A DNA stretch of 64,000 bases. Source: Solanum dulcamara. Lineage: Eukaryota; Streptophyta; Magnoliopsida; Solanales; Solanaceae. The notes under the pieces were generated by a model. It did not search any database. It was not told the origin of the DNA and saw nothing but the letters and a program-made list of their open reading frames with translations. Below are positions 50,345 to 62,832 of this stretch, piece by piece; position 1 is the first letter of the stretch; each line of letters starts with the position of its first letter. The stretch is from assembly GCF_947179165.1 (NCBI RefSeq), contig NC_077245.1, forward strand, positions 2,743,001 through 2,807,000, read 5' to 3'. A program made the position numbers and the translations under genes.

Positions 50345-51324
50345 ATGGATGATTGTATTTGTGTGGCTAATTTTCCTGAAGATATAGTGAAGGAGATTCT
50401 TGTGAGGTGTCCTGTGAAATCGTTGTTGCGATTCAAATGTGTCAACACTTGAAGAATCGTCGCCAACCACAACTCCTGGTTTATGATAATGGTGACATTG
50501 ATGATGATGATTCCTGTAACATAACTTTGATTTCTGAAGAAAATCCTCAAACATTCCTAGGTATGATACACCTCATAGGTTATGTGGACGGCTTGTTTTT
50601 AATGTAGGGAGAAATTAATAGTGCCAATTCGTGTGCATTGTGGAATCCTGCTACTTGGGAGTTGAGATCCCTCCAGATCCCTTCACACATAATGGAATAT
50701 CGTTACCCTGAGTTCGGGTTGGGAATAGACCCCTTGACGAATGACTATAAAGTGGTTTACTTTCTTTACTATCCGTGTGAATATGCAGCAGTGTATTCAT
50801 GTTCTAGGGACTCATGGAGAATTTTCAAAGCTGAAAATATTAACGAACCACCGGTCCCATACTTTCCAGAGGTGAGACGCACATATGGTAGTGCTTGTTT
50901 GAATGGAGCTTATTACTGGATACTTATTGAGAATGCTAATATTGCTAACACCATCATTCTTTTATTCGACTTTGGGAGTGAAATGTTTGAAAAGATTGAA
51001 GAGCCACATGATCACTCTGATAATAGTTTTACGTTGGGTATGATGTTGCTTGATGATTCCATTGCCATCTTGAACTCGAAAAAAGATAGATCTTCTTGTG
51101 ATATATGGGTAATGATTCAACCAGGGGTCTGGAACAAACTTATTACCTTTCAATGCTTCCAAGAGATTGTGTCTTGCTATGGTAGCTCTCTCATTTTGGT
51201 AACTAAAGCTTCTCGACTGGTCTCCTTTAATGTTCGGACTAACAAGACGAAGCAACTTGGATTTCAACATTCGCACTTGAGAAGAAATGCAGAAATTGCT
51301 CCTTGTGTTTTTTTTTTATTATAA
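50345..51324 (+). pseudogene. F-box protein pseudogene (F-box-associated type)
   Basis: ATG 50345 opens with an F-box (FPEDIVKEILVRCPVKSLLRF), which ends at a TGA at 50450. The following text continues in another frame (HLKNRRQPQLLVYDNG), so bases are missing between F-box and the next conserved part. A TAG at 50605 interrupts again. From 50608 to 51324 the F-box-associated domain is open (CALWNPATWELRSL, GIDPLTNDYKVV, VYSCSRDSWR). Intact members are SKP1-CUL1-F-box substrate adaptors. Few lesions suggest recent loss; the downstream frame might still be transcribed. Confidence 0.75.
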
Positions 51325-51948
51325 GTAGAGCTTAGTAACAATTAAACGACGAGAGGATGGAGAGCTGGACCATTAATCGCTTATAAGCATTTTCACTCAA
51401 TTTCATAGTCCAATTGAGCTTATAAGCATTAGTATTCAAATGTACAACTGTGTCTAAAAATGGTATCCTATATTGCTAAGTAATACAGATGATTTGATTA
51501 TAACAGCTCAAAGAAAAGCCTCAGCCACAACTGACGAGGCCAATTTTCATATCAGTGACAACTTGTGCAACTTTCAAGAACCATTTTCCCTACGAGATGA
51601 TTTGTGGTGCCGTTCAAGTAGCTCTGGTCCAGGCAGAAGTAATTAAAAAAATAAGGATTTGAGTACTATAAGAGGAAGAGAATTACTACATGATTTGGAT
51701 CAACCAAATAAGAAAAATAAATTAACGTTAACAACACAATAAACCAACTAGCTTTGAAATGGTATTATTAAGTGGGAATAATCAAAAGGAAGACCTTTGC
51801 CTTCACTAAATTTTGATCTTATGATATATCTAAATAAAGCTCTAGTAGTAGTATAAATACAAGTAAAAACTTTGAATAACAAGAAGCATGAGTTCAACCA
51901 CAAATCTGCTGCATCCACCTTCATCTCAACAGAGCTATTGCCCTTTCA
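51325..51948. other. spacer and likely 3' UTR of the DUF1195 gene
   Basis: Between the F-box pseudogene and the stop codon of the minus-strand DUF1195 gene; contains no open frame of interest. Confidence 0.4.
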
Positions 51949-54783
51949 TTATTGTTGTTGCTTTGTAGTCGTTGTCTTTGCCGGGCTTTTCGATCCTTTT
52001 TCTTTCTCTGCTTCTCTGTTCACATTCATAACCAACCAGGTCCAACAATAGTTTGTTAGACGTAAATGATCACACTCTTCAACATGTTATTAGAGCATGC
52101 ATTGATTCAAATCTCACTGTCACTCTTTATCAAAAAGGCGTATTTAAGCTTTTAGATTAGATGGTCTCACAATTCAACAAATTCTTGTGTAGATTCAGTT
52201 TCAAATTTTAGGAAGACTGCGAACTTTTTAGGTTATCCACCCATAATAAAAAAGACGCTCTTAAATTTTTAGATGAGATGATTTCACACTTCAAACAATT
52301 CTACTAGAAATTTAGTTTCAAATCTTAGGATTTCAGGAAAACATTGGACTAGTACATTTTTTAGGTTTCCCCACAAAAATAACCACCCCATGTGATATAG
52401 GGCATTAAAGAGTTGCTTGTCAGAAGTAAATACTCTCCAGATTCAGTTTCAACCTATTTTAGGAAAACTTTGAACTACCCTTCTACGCGTTTTAGGGTTG
52501 CCCCTTCAAGACAGTAAACCCCATAAAAGATCATCATCCATATAATAAAAAGCAGTAAAGAGTAGTTTGTTAGAATTCTGCTGTAGAATAAGTGTGGTAT
52601 CCGGACCAGATTGTCTATCTGCTACCTTACCAGCACAAGTATCGCATAACTCTATCCACTGAGGCTTGGACAGAAATGAAGAAATCGCCTATATTTTGCT
52701 TCTGCTGGAATTTGAACAAATGAAGAAATCGCCTATATTTTGCTTCCGTTGGAATTTGAACCTTAGGCTTCATAGTTCTCAACACATTTTACTAACCACT
52801 AGACCATACCCTTGGCCCTTGGGTTGCCCCTCAAGATTAAGTTCTTTCTAAGCTAATCCCATAATTAATCCTCATCCCGCATGAAAAAATACAGTAAAGA
52901 GAAGAACAGAGATTAAAGAACCCCCTAATTTACTGATATAACTTGAGAGTGGAACGTATATCAAGAATTCATAACAGCCTGATTTAGATTAGTATGGAAC
53001 TGAGACGTAGTTGATTGATATATATACAACAAAACAAGCCTCACTAGAAAAATTTACCTTGGTTGTGAGTGCTTGTTGGAGGGTGATTCATAAGTGGAAG
53101 TAGAACGGAGAGACATCTTGGCAATCTCCGAAACAGCAGTGTCTCGGGTAGCTGGTGAATCACTTGTCAAATCTAGGTACGCTGCTTGGAAAGCGTCTTG
53201 CCAGAACTTAGGTAACCTGATCCTGCTATTCTGTGTGTATACATCCCACATATGTTTCACCATTTTCTCTCTTTCCTCCAATACCTACAAATCAGTCGAT
53301 AAATTCAACATTTTAACACACAAAATGGTGTTAAAATGTATTCCTACTTGATCCAATCAACTGAATCTCAAATTCGAACTAGTTAAATGAGCTTACTATA
53401 CTACTACTACATCCAGCAAAAATATCAACCTTTTTTTCTAAATCTTAGTAACTAAGGATTTGCTTTAATATTAAATGATCAAATCAATTCAACATTTTAA
53501 CACATGAAATGTTGAAACATCAGGAAAATCAAAGACCCCACAAAAGAAAACCCACTATTTAAAGTAGACAAAGAAGATTAGAAAGAGTAAAAGCAAAAAA
53601 AGAACAGAACTTTTGAGCTGAAATGCACTCCTATACTTGGCTACTACAACCAATCAAATACTTTTCAATACAAAACTAGTTGAATCAGCATAATACTAGT
53701 ACTACATCTAGCAAAAATCATTTCTTTTTCTTAGTTACTTGTGATTTTCCACAAAGTAAATGACCTACCAAAGAAATAACAATTCAAGTTAACATTATAA
53801 CACACAAAATGATCAAAATTTCAAGAGATCAAAGACCCCCACATAAAAGAAAATCCATCATCTAAAGTTGGAAGAAAAAAAAAAAGAACAGAAAGAGGAA
53901 AAGCAAAATAGAACAGGAAGAAAAAATTAGAAAGAGGCTAAAACAAATAAAAGAAGGAAGGACTTTTGAGGTGAATTGACCTGAAGTGTACTCCTAACAC
54001 TACCAATAATCAACTAATTTCAATACCAAACAAGCTAAGTCCGCTAAATATACTACTAAGTACTAACAATATCCAGCAAAAATTTAATCTTTTTTCTTAG
54101 TAACTTATGATTTGCCTTTAAGCAAAATGACCCATGTGGCAAAAAACAAATCTTTTTCGTAATTACTTATGATTATGCCTTTTAGCAAGATGACCCATGT
54201 AGCAAAAATCTATCTTTTTCTTAATTACCTGTGATTTTACCTTTTAGCAAAATGACCCATGTAGTAAAATTCTAATCTTTTTCTTAATTACTTATGATTT
54301 TGCCTTTTAGCAAAATAACCCATGTAGCAAAACTTAAATCTTTTTCTTAATTACTCAACATTTTCCCTTAGCAAAATGACCCATGTAGCAAAAATCAAAT
54401 CTTTTTCTTAATTACTTATGATTTTTCCTTATAGCAGAGTGACCCATCAAAGAAAAAGGATCAAGAAACATTACCAGAATATCAAGATCTTCATGGATCG
54501 AGAAATCAGAAGCATCAGATAAACGGCTGAGATTTGCAGTAGACCAGTTGAGACTAAGAGTAAGTGAACCAGTGAACATAGACCAAAAAGCTAGCAAAAG
54601 AATTGCAGCCAATACCCACAATTTGTATTTACCTTTACCAAAAATCCCATTAAATCCTTGATCTTTTTTTACACTTGATGTTGCTGCTGGTGTTGCTACT
54701 ACTGAAACTGAAGAAACTGTTGTTACTGTACTGCTAATTCTTGATTGAGCTTCTTCATCTTTCATTTCTTGGTATATTCTCAT
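51949..54783 (-). CDS. DUF1195 single-pass membrane protein
   Basis: Minus-strand model: 54475-54783, 53058-53284, 51949-52015; GT-AG introns, phases 0 and 2, 200 residues. One transmembrane helix lies at about residues 54-73 (LWVLAAILLLAFWSMFTGS), after a Ser/Thr/Val-rich cytosolic-like N terminus. The conserved part after it reads NLSRLSDASDFSIHEDLDIL, then EEREKMVKHMWDVY and LPKFWQDAFQAAYLDLTSD. This matches the plant-specific DUF1195 family, function unknown. The short third exon encodes a Lys/Thr/Gln-rich tail; without splicing, the frame would stop right after the second exon. Start 54783 is preferred over an upstream in-frame ATG at 54840, which adds an unconserved leader. Confidence 0.8.
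54077..54445. repeat. about 61-bp minisatellite, 6 units, in intron
   Basis: Units with AAATGACCCATGTAGCAAAA and ATCTTTTTCTTAATTACTTA recur near 54129, 54190, 54250, 54310, 54369 and (diverged) 54441 within the first intron of the DUF1195 gene. Longer diverged duplications (about 300 bp) fill 53290-53920 of the same intron. Confidence 0.85.
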
Positions 54784-57365
54784 GATTTTTCTTTGACCCA
54801 ATTGAGAAAAAAATAAGATCTTTATAAGCAAAGCTGAAAGCAAAGTTTTTTTTTTCTTTTTCTTTTTGAAGAATCAAGAAGGTGATGAGTGGATTAAATA
54901 GAGGTGATGTTCAGTTTTTTTTTTTTTTTTTTAAGGAATAGTGTGTGGAAGTGAAGTGAGAGAAAAATGAGATGAGATGAATGGAACCACCGACAAGAGT
55001 AAAGAGTGGGGCAGTGCTATTAACAAATTAGTGTTCTTTACTGTATGCTACTCTTTGAAAGGATAATAAAAGATTATTTTTTTTCATAATTTAGAGCGTA
55101 ATTAGTGTTACATATAGTGTATTTATAAAATATAGTTATAACTATCGTATCAGATGGAAAAACTATTTCATGTGAGCATCAGCTGTATCAACAAAAGAGT
55201 TATAATTAGATGGTGAGATAACCAATATCGATTATATCAAAGCCAAATATCAACTATATCAGGAAGCAAGCATAAGCTATTGGTTGTACCAGTGTATACT
55301 ATCTCAGTAAAAAAAACAGACAACGAATATCAGTTACATCAGGCGATGAGTATCACTTATTAATTGTATCATCGCATATGTTCACAATTAAAGAGTTGAA
55401 TTCAGAAAGTATTAACTATATTAAGAAGTAGGTATCTGTTATATAAAGCGGAGAATATCAATTATATCAACACAATTTATATCAATTAAAAACATATAAA
55501 TCAACTCTATCAACGCATATTGTATCTAACACATATTTGTACGATTTATATAAAATCTAAAATATAACTATGTTTCATAACTTATTAAAAGTATAATTAT
55601 ATATCTTAAATACAATAAAATAAATATTTGTCACGTCCCATAATTATTCCATAATAAAACATGGCATGTTGGGTTTATTGAAAATAATTGACTTTTTATA
55701 GCGTCAATGCCTTTGTATATGCTGTCAACGCTTTGGTGGGTCACATAACATTCATCCTTTGGCAACTGTTTAGCGTGTTGGTGAAATTAAGAATTTATTG
55801 TAGTCTTGCAGAATGTAGATCTAAAGTTGAATTCGTAACTTAAAATAATATTTACATATTTATACTATTGTAATAATTTTTTCTTTATATATCAAGAGAA
55901 TTTCATATTCATATAATTATATGTATAATATAATTTTTTGAAGGAGGTAATTGAACTCTTATTTCTACGTAGCTTCACTTCTGCTTTATTTATAACTAAT
56001 TTATTTGTCCGTTAAATTTGTCAATAAACTATAAAGTAGGGGTAACTTCGTTTCTCTTTAATCAAAAGTTTTGAAAGTCAATGAATTTTTACCCTTTGCT
56101 TATCTAACATAAATTCAAATTAATGAGATTAGTAAATTTTTACCCTTTGATTGCTCTATCTTATCTGAGTTGCTTTCGTTACTTATTTTTCATATTACTT
56201 TGAATTTCTTATTCTTATGTGACTTCTTTTTTGATTTTACTGAGCCGAAGGTCTTTCAGAAATAGTCGTCCTACCTTGGTAGGAGTCAGGTCTGCGTACA
56301 CTTTACTTTTTCCAGACCCTATGTTGTGGGATTTTACTGGGTCGTTGTTGTTGTAGTAAATTTAGACACTGAATACAAAAAGGAAAAAATAAGTGATGAA
56401 TTTGGATTAATAACTAATGATGGTATTGTTAGATGAACTCTGCAATCAATGTTCGGATGCATTTGAATGTTTGGTAGGAATATGTGCATCTTTTTCTCCC
56501 TTTTTTAAAAAATTTCTAACGTATTTTAAAAATAGTTGTAGAAAATAGTAGTATAATATTCATATGATACTCGTTCAACACGGATATGTCTATAAATAAA
56601 GAATCCAAATGTCTATCAAAAAAACTTTTTATTCACAAAGATAAAAAAAAGATATGTTTGTATTTTACTTTTTCAGATTTTATTATTAGATTATATTATA
56701 TATATTATTATTGTTGTTGTTTTATGAATACTTTAGCACAACTCAATTTGGCCAATGTAATTTGTTTAAAAAATAATACTTAAACTATTTAATTTCTTAT
56801 GAAGTGTATTTTTTGACAATATAATGATGAAAGCAATCCACTTTGGGAAATGTTACAAATTACGATACCAAACATGCCCACTAGTGTTAGCAGCTTTCTG
56901 TTTTGTCCAAGTTGCATGAAAATGGTCTTTTTCACATTTGGTTTGTCAAACTTTTTTAAGATATTAATTCATGAGTTAAAAATTTTAATTAAAAAAAATT
57001 AAACTACGAAGATGAATAGCTAAAAGAATTTAATATTTATTATATATATATATACATAATTATATTTTAATTTTATATATATAATAATATAATTTTTTAT
57101 CGAGAGAATATTTACTTCCGCATGGCTCTGTCTCTGATACTAATAGTTGCTTTCCATGGGAAGAAGCAAAAAGATAGAAGTTTTCCAACTTATTGAGAGT
57201 AAATTTAACTTATTTAAGTAATCTTTCAAGTTAAATAAGATTAAGTCGGTCAATAATTTAAAATTAAATTTAAATATTAAAAAATTATATAAAAAATATT
57301 ATAAGTTACTCTCTTCATTTTGCACATTTTTAAAAATAATAATTTATCACAACACCTTTATTAAT
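54784..57365. other. promoter side of DUF1195 gene and spacer
   Basis: The leader of the minus-strand gene contains long poly-T runs (for example 54918-54940), i.e. poly-A on the coding strand. From about 55140 to 55540 there is a worn array of TATCA-rich units (ATATCAATTATATCA-like) with irregular spacing. No gene recognised. Confidence 0.45.
56233..56356 (+). mobile_element. TS-type SINE, 3' part
   Basis: Contains GGTCTGCGTACACTTTAC, CCAGACCCTATGTTGTGGGA and TTTTACTGGGTCGTTGTTGT, the TS SINE 3' body with terminal TTG repeats. Confidence 0.8.
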
Positions 57366-57629
57366 TACTTCCTCCATCTCATATTAGTTATCATATATAC
57401 ACTAAAAATACTTGTTCCAAAATAGCTGTAAGTTAAACAATTAAGAAAGAAATAATTATTTTTTTAACTTTTTCCTTAGCATTAGATATTCTAGAATTAA
57501 GAGGTACGTAAATAGATAAAGATTACATATTAATAAGGGATATATTAGTCAAATAACGTTTCTGATTAATGTTTTCTTAAGAATTGTGCAAAATTTTATC
57601 ATGATAATTAAAAAGGGACGGAGGGAATA
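57366..57629. mobile_element. Stowaway-type MITE
   Basis: Left terminus TACTTCCTCCATCTCATATT and right terminus GGGACGGAGGGAATA are inverted versions of the Stowaway CTCCCTCC-type end, with TA at both borders. About 264 bp, no coding capacity. Confidence 0.8.
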
Positions 57630-57704
57630 ACGTTTAGTCTTAGATCTTAAAAAGTAATTTGGTGAATAAGTAAGTAATATTGAAAGTCCCGAGCCAGAAG
57701 TGCA

Positions 57705-59325
57705 ATATTTATTTTCAAAATTTCCAAAACAAAAATAAAATTTTGGATGAGACCAAAATTGCAAAAACACAGGGTCCCTTGCGCCTTGTCCTTTGTTCTT
57801 TAACAACTGTTAAACTAACGATAGATGTAAGGCGTAGGCCCACGCGACTTGTAAGTGCGACTTACATTAAATTGTGGGTCTCCTCTTATTCATCCCCCCA
57901 CCCTGCAGCCTACACCAACCCCATTATTTCCATATTAATATGTTTTTACTTGTATTTCGTTTTAGTTTTATCTTACATTTTTTATTTTTTTTGATTGAAT
58001 TAATCAAGATATTGTTGAAAGAATAGATTTAACATACATATATCGAAATTATATTTTATTTTATTTTTTAAAATATCTTTGTCTTATTTTTCCACATTCT
58101 ACTAATTTAAATTATTTTCATAAAATTATTATTTTTTATACTAAATAAAATTATCGTTAAATTTTGATATGCTAAAATTATATTTTTATTTTTCTTGCTT
58201 ATATTAGATTTTGTGTTATTATTTTTTAAATGTTAGTTATTGTGATTTATAGTTGTTTTATTAACTTTCTTTCCAAAAATAATTTTAAAATTAGGGTTAA
58301 ATACAAAATTCTACTTTTGTTCTATAGTCGATTAAAAATTTATTGAAGTCAAACAAAATTCTCCTTTGACGCTCAAATTCATAGATGTTCTCAACGATAT
58401 TTGAAATAACACAAAATTCTCCAGACCCCATGTTGTGGGATTTCACTGGGTTGTTGTTGTTGTTGTTGTTGTATTCTTTTACTTTTATAATAATCAACAT
58501 AAAACATTTAATTATGGTTTCACATATATTAAATGATTAATAGGTATTTTACGTTTGGTAGCATAAAATTAAAATATAAAAGTATGACTATTTTTTATTA
58601 CTGACCAGATGTTTGCAAATATTCAGCATTTGCAACCAAACAAAATGAGGCAGACGGCCAATAAACTTGATCTCCCACGAATGTAAAAGTACCGCTATAC
58701 GTTCACTTGTAATACTGCATGCTGTAGTATTTTCTCACATAAATTTTCAGTTCGATACTACGAACATCACAAAATTTAATTGCATGCGAGCAGGACAATT
58801 AAACTTTATATATATTTTTTAAAAGTCATACTTTTATAAAACAACTATAAATCACAGTAATTAACAACTTAAAAAAACACAAAATCTAATATAACAAGAA
58901 AAAATAAAGATATATTTTTTGCGTACAAAAATTTAACGATAATTTTAATTAGAAATAGAAAATAATAATTTTATAAAAACAATTTAATTTATTTTAGTAG
59001 AATGTGGAAAAAAAGATAAAGATATTTAAAAAAAATACAATTTTGATTTATGTAAGTTAAATCTATTCCTTCAACACTAACCTAATTAATTCTATTGAAA
59101 AATAAAAAATGCAAACTAAAACTAAATACAAATAAAAATATACTAATATGGAAATAAGGGGGTTGGGGTCAACTGGGTGGGGAGAATGAATAAAAGAGGG
59201 GGCCAAAAATTTAATGTAAGTCGCATGCATTTAACGTTAGTTTAACGATTGCTGAGGGACAAACGGCAAGGCGTAAGGGAGCCTGTCTCATCCAAAATTT
59301 GTTTGCCCTTTAGAAATTTTTGCAA
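57705..59325. mobile_element. 1.6-kb long inverted repeat (MULE- or foldback-like)
   Basis: The left arm (about 57705-58261) and right arm (about 58836-59325) are reverse complements over roughly 500 bp with indels; examples are CATATTAATATGTTT / ATACTAATATGG, CACATTCTACTAA / TAGTAGAATGTGG, and GCCTTGTCC / GGACAAACGGCAAGGC. The 0.6-kb loop contains a SINE scrap. Long terminal inverted repeats without an open frame suggest a non-autonomous MULE or foldback element; no target-site duplication was established. Confidence 0.7.
58420..58472 (+). mobile_element. TS-type SINE 3' end
   Basis: CCAGACCCCATGTTGTGGGA and TTTCACTGGG followed by seven TTG units; only the last ~50 bp of the SINE remains, inside the loop of the inverted repeat. 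Confidence 0.8.
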
Positions 59326-59450
59326 GAAAATGTAATATGAATCTCAAAAAGAAAAAGGATCTCATAATTGGAACAAAAAGATATTAAATTTGGGATGTCC
59401 CAGGAACTAGTTACACAAAACATATAAAGACGGAATGTCTATAAAAAATA

Positions 59451-59743
59451 ATTATTTCCTTCATTCTAAAATAATTGAATTGTTGAAATATGATACATAT
59501 TTTAATGAAAAAAACAAAGACATAAATTAATCAATTTTTTTTATTTTTGCCCTTTTCAAACTCCATGCTAACTCTCAATACTCATTTAATTCATTCTTGG
59601 AATTCAACCTTGAAATTTAATTAATGAAGGGTAAAATTAAAAAAAAAAAAATCAACATCTATCTTGAATAGTGAACAATTCAATTATTTTGAACACTTAA
59701 AAATACCCCAACAATTCAATTATTTTGAAATGGAGGGAATAAT
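59451..59743. mobile_element. MITE with 33-bp terminal inverted repeats
   Basis: The left end TTATTTCCTTCATTCTAAAA continuing TAATTGAATTGTT matches, inverted, the right end AACAATTCAATTATTTTGAA continuing ATGGAGGGAATAA. About 290 bp, Stowaway-like termini. Confidence 0.8.
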
Positions 59744-59952
59744 TTGTTTCACCAGAAAGTAATATTCACAGCACCCTTGAAGAAATTGATGTGTGCCAAA
59801 TGTTTGATTGAATTGTTGAAAGACTATGACATGAGCGTTCTATATCATCCAAGTAAAATCAATATTATGACAGAAGGAGTTAGTTCATGATGTTCACAGG
59901 CTTGCTTGTTTGTTTGAAAGTTCGCCTTGGGAATTCAATAGATGGTGAAATT

Positions 59953-60854
59953 TAGGGGTGTCAATGATTTTTAAAAAATCGACTTAACCGACAGAACCGA
60001 ACTGTATCGAACCGATTTTTAAGGTTACTTTTAATAAATCCGATGATTTTTATATAAATTTATAATCGTACCGAATAATTAGGTAGATTTTTTATTTTGT
60101 AAAATTAATCAAAAAAATACCGAACCGTACCGAATAATATATATGTAAAATTTATTTTATATGTCAAATTTAAAAATAAAAAAATTATTAAATTAATGAA
60201 AGTGATTATAAGTGACAACATAATTAACACTCAAAGTCCTAATACTAAAACTTTTTATTCTCCTCCGATTAAATTTAAATTAGTTATAACATCTCAACTC
60301 TCGAGCAGTAACTAGTAAACTATGAGGTATTCAAACGATCTTGGATAACAAGCTACAAGTTATTAGATATTTTTTCTCTTTTATAGTTTAAATTTTTCTT
60401 ATTGGATACATAAATAAAGTAAATTCAATTCTTGAGTTTCATGTTGATTGATTCTTTAAGCTCGTGTGATGTAAATTATATATTTTGTCTTTACTTTATA
60501 TTATTTTACACTACCACAATATAATGGGATAAATTTCTATTTGTGCTTTCTTGATTCATCACCTCTTTGACAATAAAAATGTTTAGAGATTTTTTGTCAA
60601 AGTCATCCTAAGTATACATAATAGCATTTACTTTGTTTGTTTTTTTAGTATACATAATAGCGTGTTCTAATTTTTATATTTTTTTAAATAAAAAAGTCAA
60701 AAATTAATCAAACCATACCGATAATGAAGAGAAAACAAGATAATGGAACGATTTTAAAAAGTCTAATTTTAATTATAAGAACTAAAATAACCCAAAAAAT
60801 AATATAGTATAAATTTCATAGAACAATCGCCCAACCCGTACCATTGACACCCTG
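59953..60854. mobile_element. non-autonomous hAT-like element (copy 1)
   Basis: Ends TAGGGGTGTCAATG and CATTGACACCCTG fit the hAT terminal pattern, and an 8-bp target-site duplication GTGAAATT flanks it (59945-59952 and 60855-60862). About 902 bp, AT-rich, no transposase; contains CGAACCG/ACCGAATAAT motifs. Confidence 0.8.
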
Positions 60855-61089
60855 GTGAAATTATCATTTAGAATGGAGGGAATAATTTGTTTCACCAGAA
60901 AGTAATATTCACAGCACACTTGAAGAAATTGATGTGTGCCAAATGTTTGATTGAATTGTTGAAAGACTGACATGACCGTTTTATATCATCCAAGTAAAAT
61001 CAATATTATGACAGAAGGAGTTAGTTCATGATGTTTACAGGCTTGCTTGTTTGAAAGTTTGCCTTGTGAATTCAATAGATGGTGAAATT

Positions 61090-61949
61090 TAGGGGTGTCA
61101 ATGATTTTTAAAAAATCGACTTAATCGATCGAATCAAACCATTTTTTAGGTTACTTTTAATAAAACCGATGGTTTTCATATAAATCTGTAATCGTACCGA
61201 ATAATTAGGTAGATTTTTTATTTTGTAAAAATTAACCGAAAAAATATCGAACCGTACCGAATAATATATATGTAAAATATATTTTATATATCAAATTTAA
61301 AAATAATAAAATTATTAAATTAATGAAAGTGTTTACAAGTGACAACATAATTAACACTCAAAGTCCTAACACTAAAATTTTTTTATTCTCCTCAGATTAA
61401 ATTTAAATTAGTTATAACATCTCAATTCTCGAGCACTAACTAGTAAACTATGAGGTATTCAAACGATCTTGGATAACAAGCTACAAGTTATGAGATATTT
61501 TTCCTCTTTTATAGTTTAAATTTTTTTTATTGGATACATAAATTAAGCAAATTCAATTCTTGAATTTCATGTGATGTAAATTATATATTTTGTCTTTGCT
61601 TTATATTATTTTACACTACCATATAATGGAATGAATTTCTATTTATGTTTTCTTGATTCATCACCTCTTTCACAATAAAAATGTTTAGAGATTTTTTGTC
61701 AAAGTCATCCTAAGTATACATAATAGCATTTATTTTGTTTGTTTTTTTAGTATACATAATAGCGTGTTCTAATTTTTATATTTTTTTAAAATCAAAAATT
61801 AATCAAACCGTACCGATACTGAAAAGAAACCAAAATAATGGAACGATTTTAAAAAGTCTAATTTTAACTATAAGAACTAAAATAACCAAAAAAGTAATAT
61901 AGTATAAATTTCATAGAACAATCGCCCAAATCGTACCATTGATACGCTG
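61090..61949. mobile_element. non-autonomous hAT-like element (copy 2, by duplication)
   Basis: Same element and same GTGAAATT flanks as copy 1, carried along by the tandem duplication rather than by a new insertion. Its right terminus has mutated to CATTGATACGCTG. Confidence 0.8.
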
Positions 61950-61974
61950 GTGAAATTATCATTTAGAATGGTTC

Positions 61975-62645
61975 AGAATCATCTCTTCCGCAAGTTAAAA
62001 GAGAAGCAAGATGAATTCATGGCTGTCAGAAGGTGTTTGGGCTCATATTTATGAAAGTTTTTCATCCAAATATTTGGTTAGAGATTTAGAAATTAAAATA
62101 TTATTATTCCATCCTAAAAGAAAATAACCAAATTAAAAGATTTTTTCAAATAGTTAATCGGGGATTTTATAATGAAGTCCTTTACAAATTTATTTTTGAT
62201 TAAGAAATCATTTCTTCCAACATAAGTTGATGTCTTTCTCTTTACCAAAGTAAATGATTTGAAGTTAAGAGGGCCTAGAGCACTACAATCCAACTTATCT
62301 TAGCTTAAATTAATTCACCATCCTTCGTCTGATAAAATTTGCTGTAGAGATAAGAAGTACCATAAATTCATCTGATTAAAATATTACTCAAAATTTGCTT
62401 TGTGAATTCAGTTATTTTACGTAATGGAAGTCTGAATAAACACAAATTTACATTTGTGTTAAGATAATCCCATATTTAGAGATAACATATGTTCTCTTAT
62501 AAGCAAATATGGAAAGCCAAAATGTTATAATGGATATCGACAATTAGCTACTTGCCAAAATGTCATTAAAACGGTAGTCTCAAATTCTCAATGATATTCG
62601 ATGATCAAGACAATTCTGTAATCGAAAGAAAATGCTAGCAACAGA
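61975..62645. other. spacer downstream of snoRNA cluster
   Basis: AT-rich sequence between the tandem duplication and the last snoRNA candidate. It may include the 3' end of the cluster transcript. No C/D pair or gene was found. Confidence 0.4.
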
Positions 62646-62723
62646 GCTGCTCAGAAATTGCAATTAACTAATCATGGATTATCATAAGTCCAGACATAAT
62701 TTTAGCAACATCATCACCGCAGC
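62646..62723 (-). ncRNA. candidate box C/D snoRNA (cluster member 5)
   Basis: Minus strand: terminal stem GCTGC/GCAGC, box C GTGATGA directly after the 5' stem, box D CTGA directly before the 3' stem, length 78 nt. A CTGG near the middle could be D' and TTATGATAA C'. The guide next to D is AGTTAATTGCAATTT; no rRNA target was assigned from memory. Confidence 0.6.
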
Positions 62724-62832
62724 AAGATAAAACTAGAAAATTACATTATAAAATCAAGTTTATTTGTAAATAAGAGTGGCCATTTTACTTTCAGAGAAAT
62801 TCCATTAAAGGAAGTTGTGCAGACAATCAACA

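Larger units (their letters stand above)
59731..61974. repeat. 1.14-kb tandem duplication
   Basis: Unit 1 (59731-60873) and unit 2 (60874 to about 61974) share TGTTTCACCAGAAAGTAATA and the whole hAT-like element. The junctions carry a short shared AATGG: after the MITE end (GAAATGGAGGG), between the units (TAGAATGGAGGG) and at the far end (TAGAATGGTTCAG). Unit 2 is about 40 bp shorter through small deletions. Confidence 0.85.

Noticed and set aside
54784..54843. Upstream in-frame ATG extending the DUF1195 protein
   Set aside because: Adds a leader not expected in the family; ATG 54783 (minus) precedes the conserved-looking N terminus. Not fully excluded.
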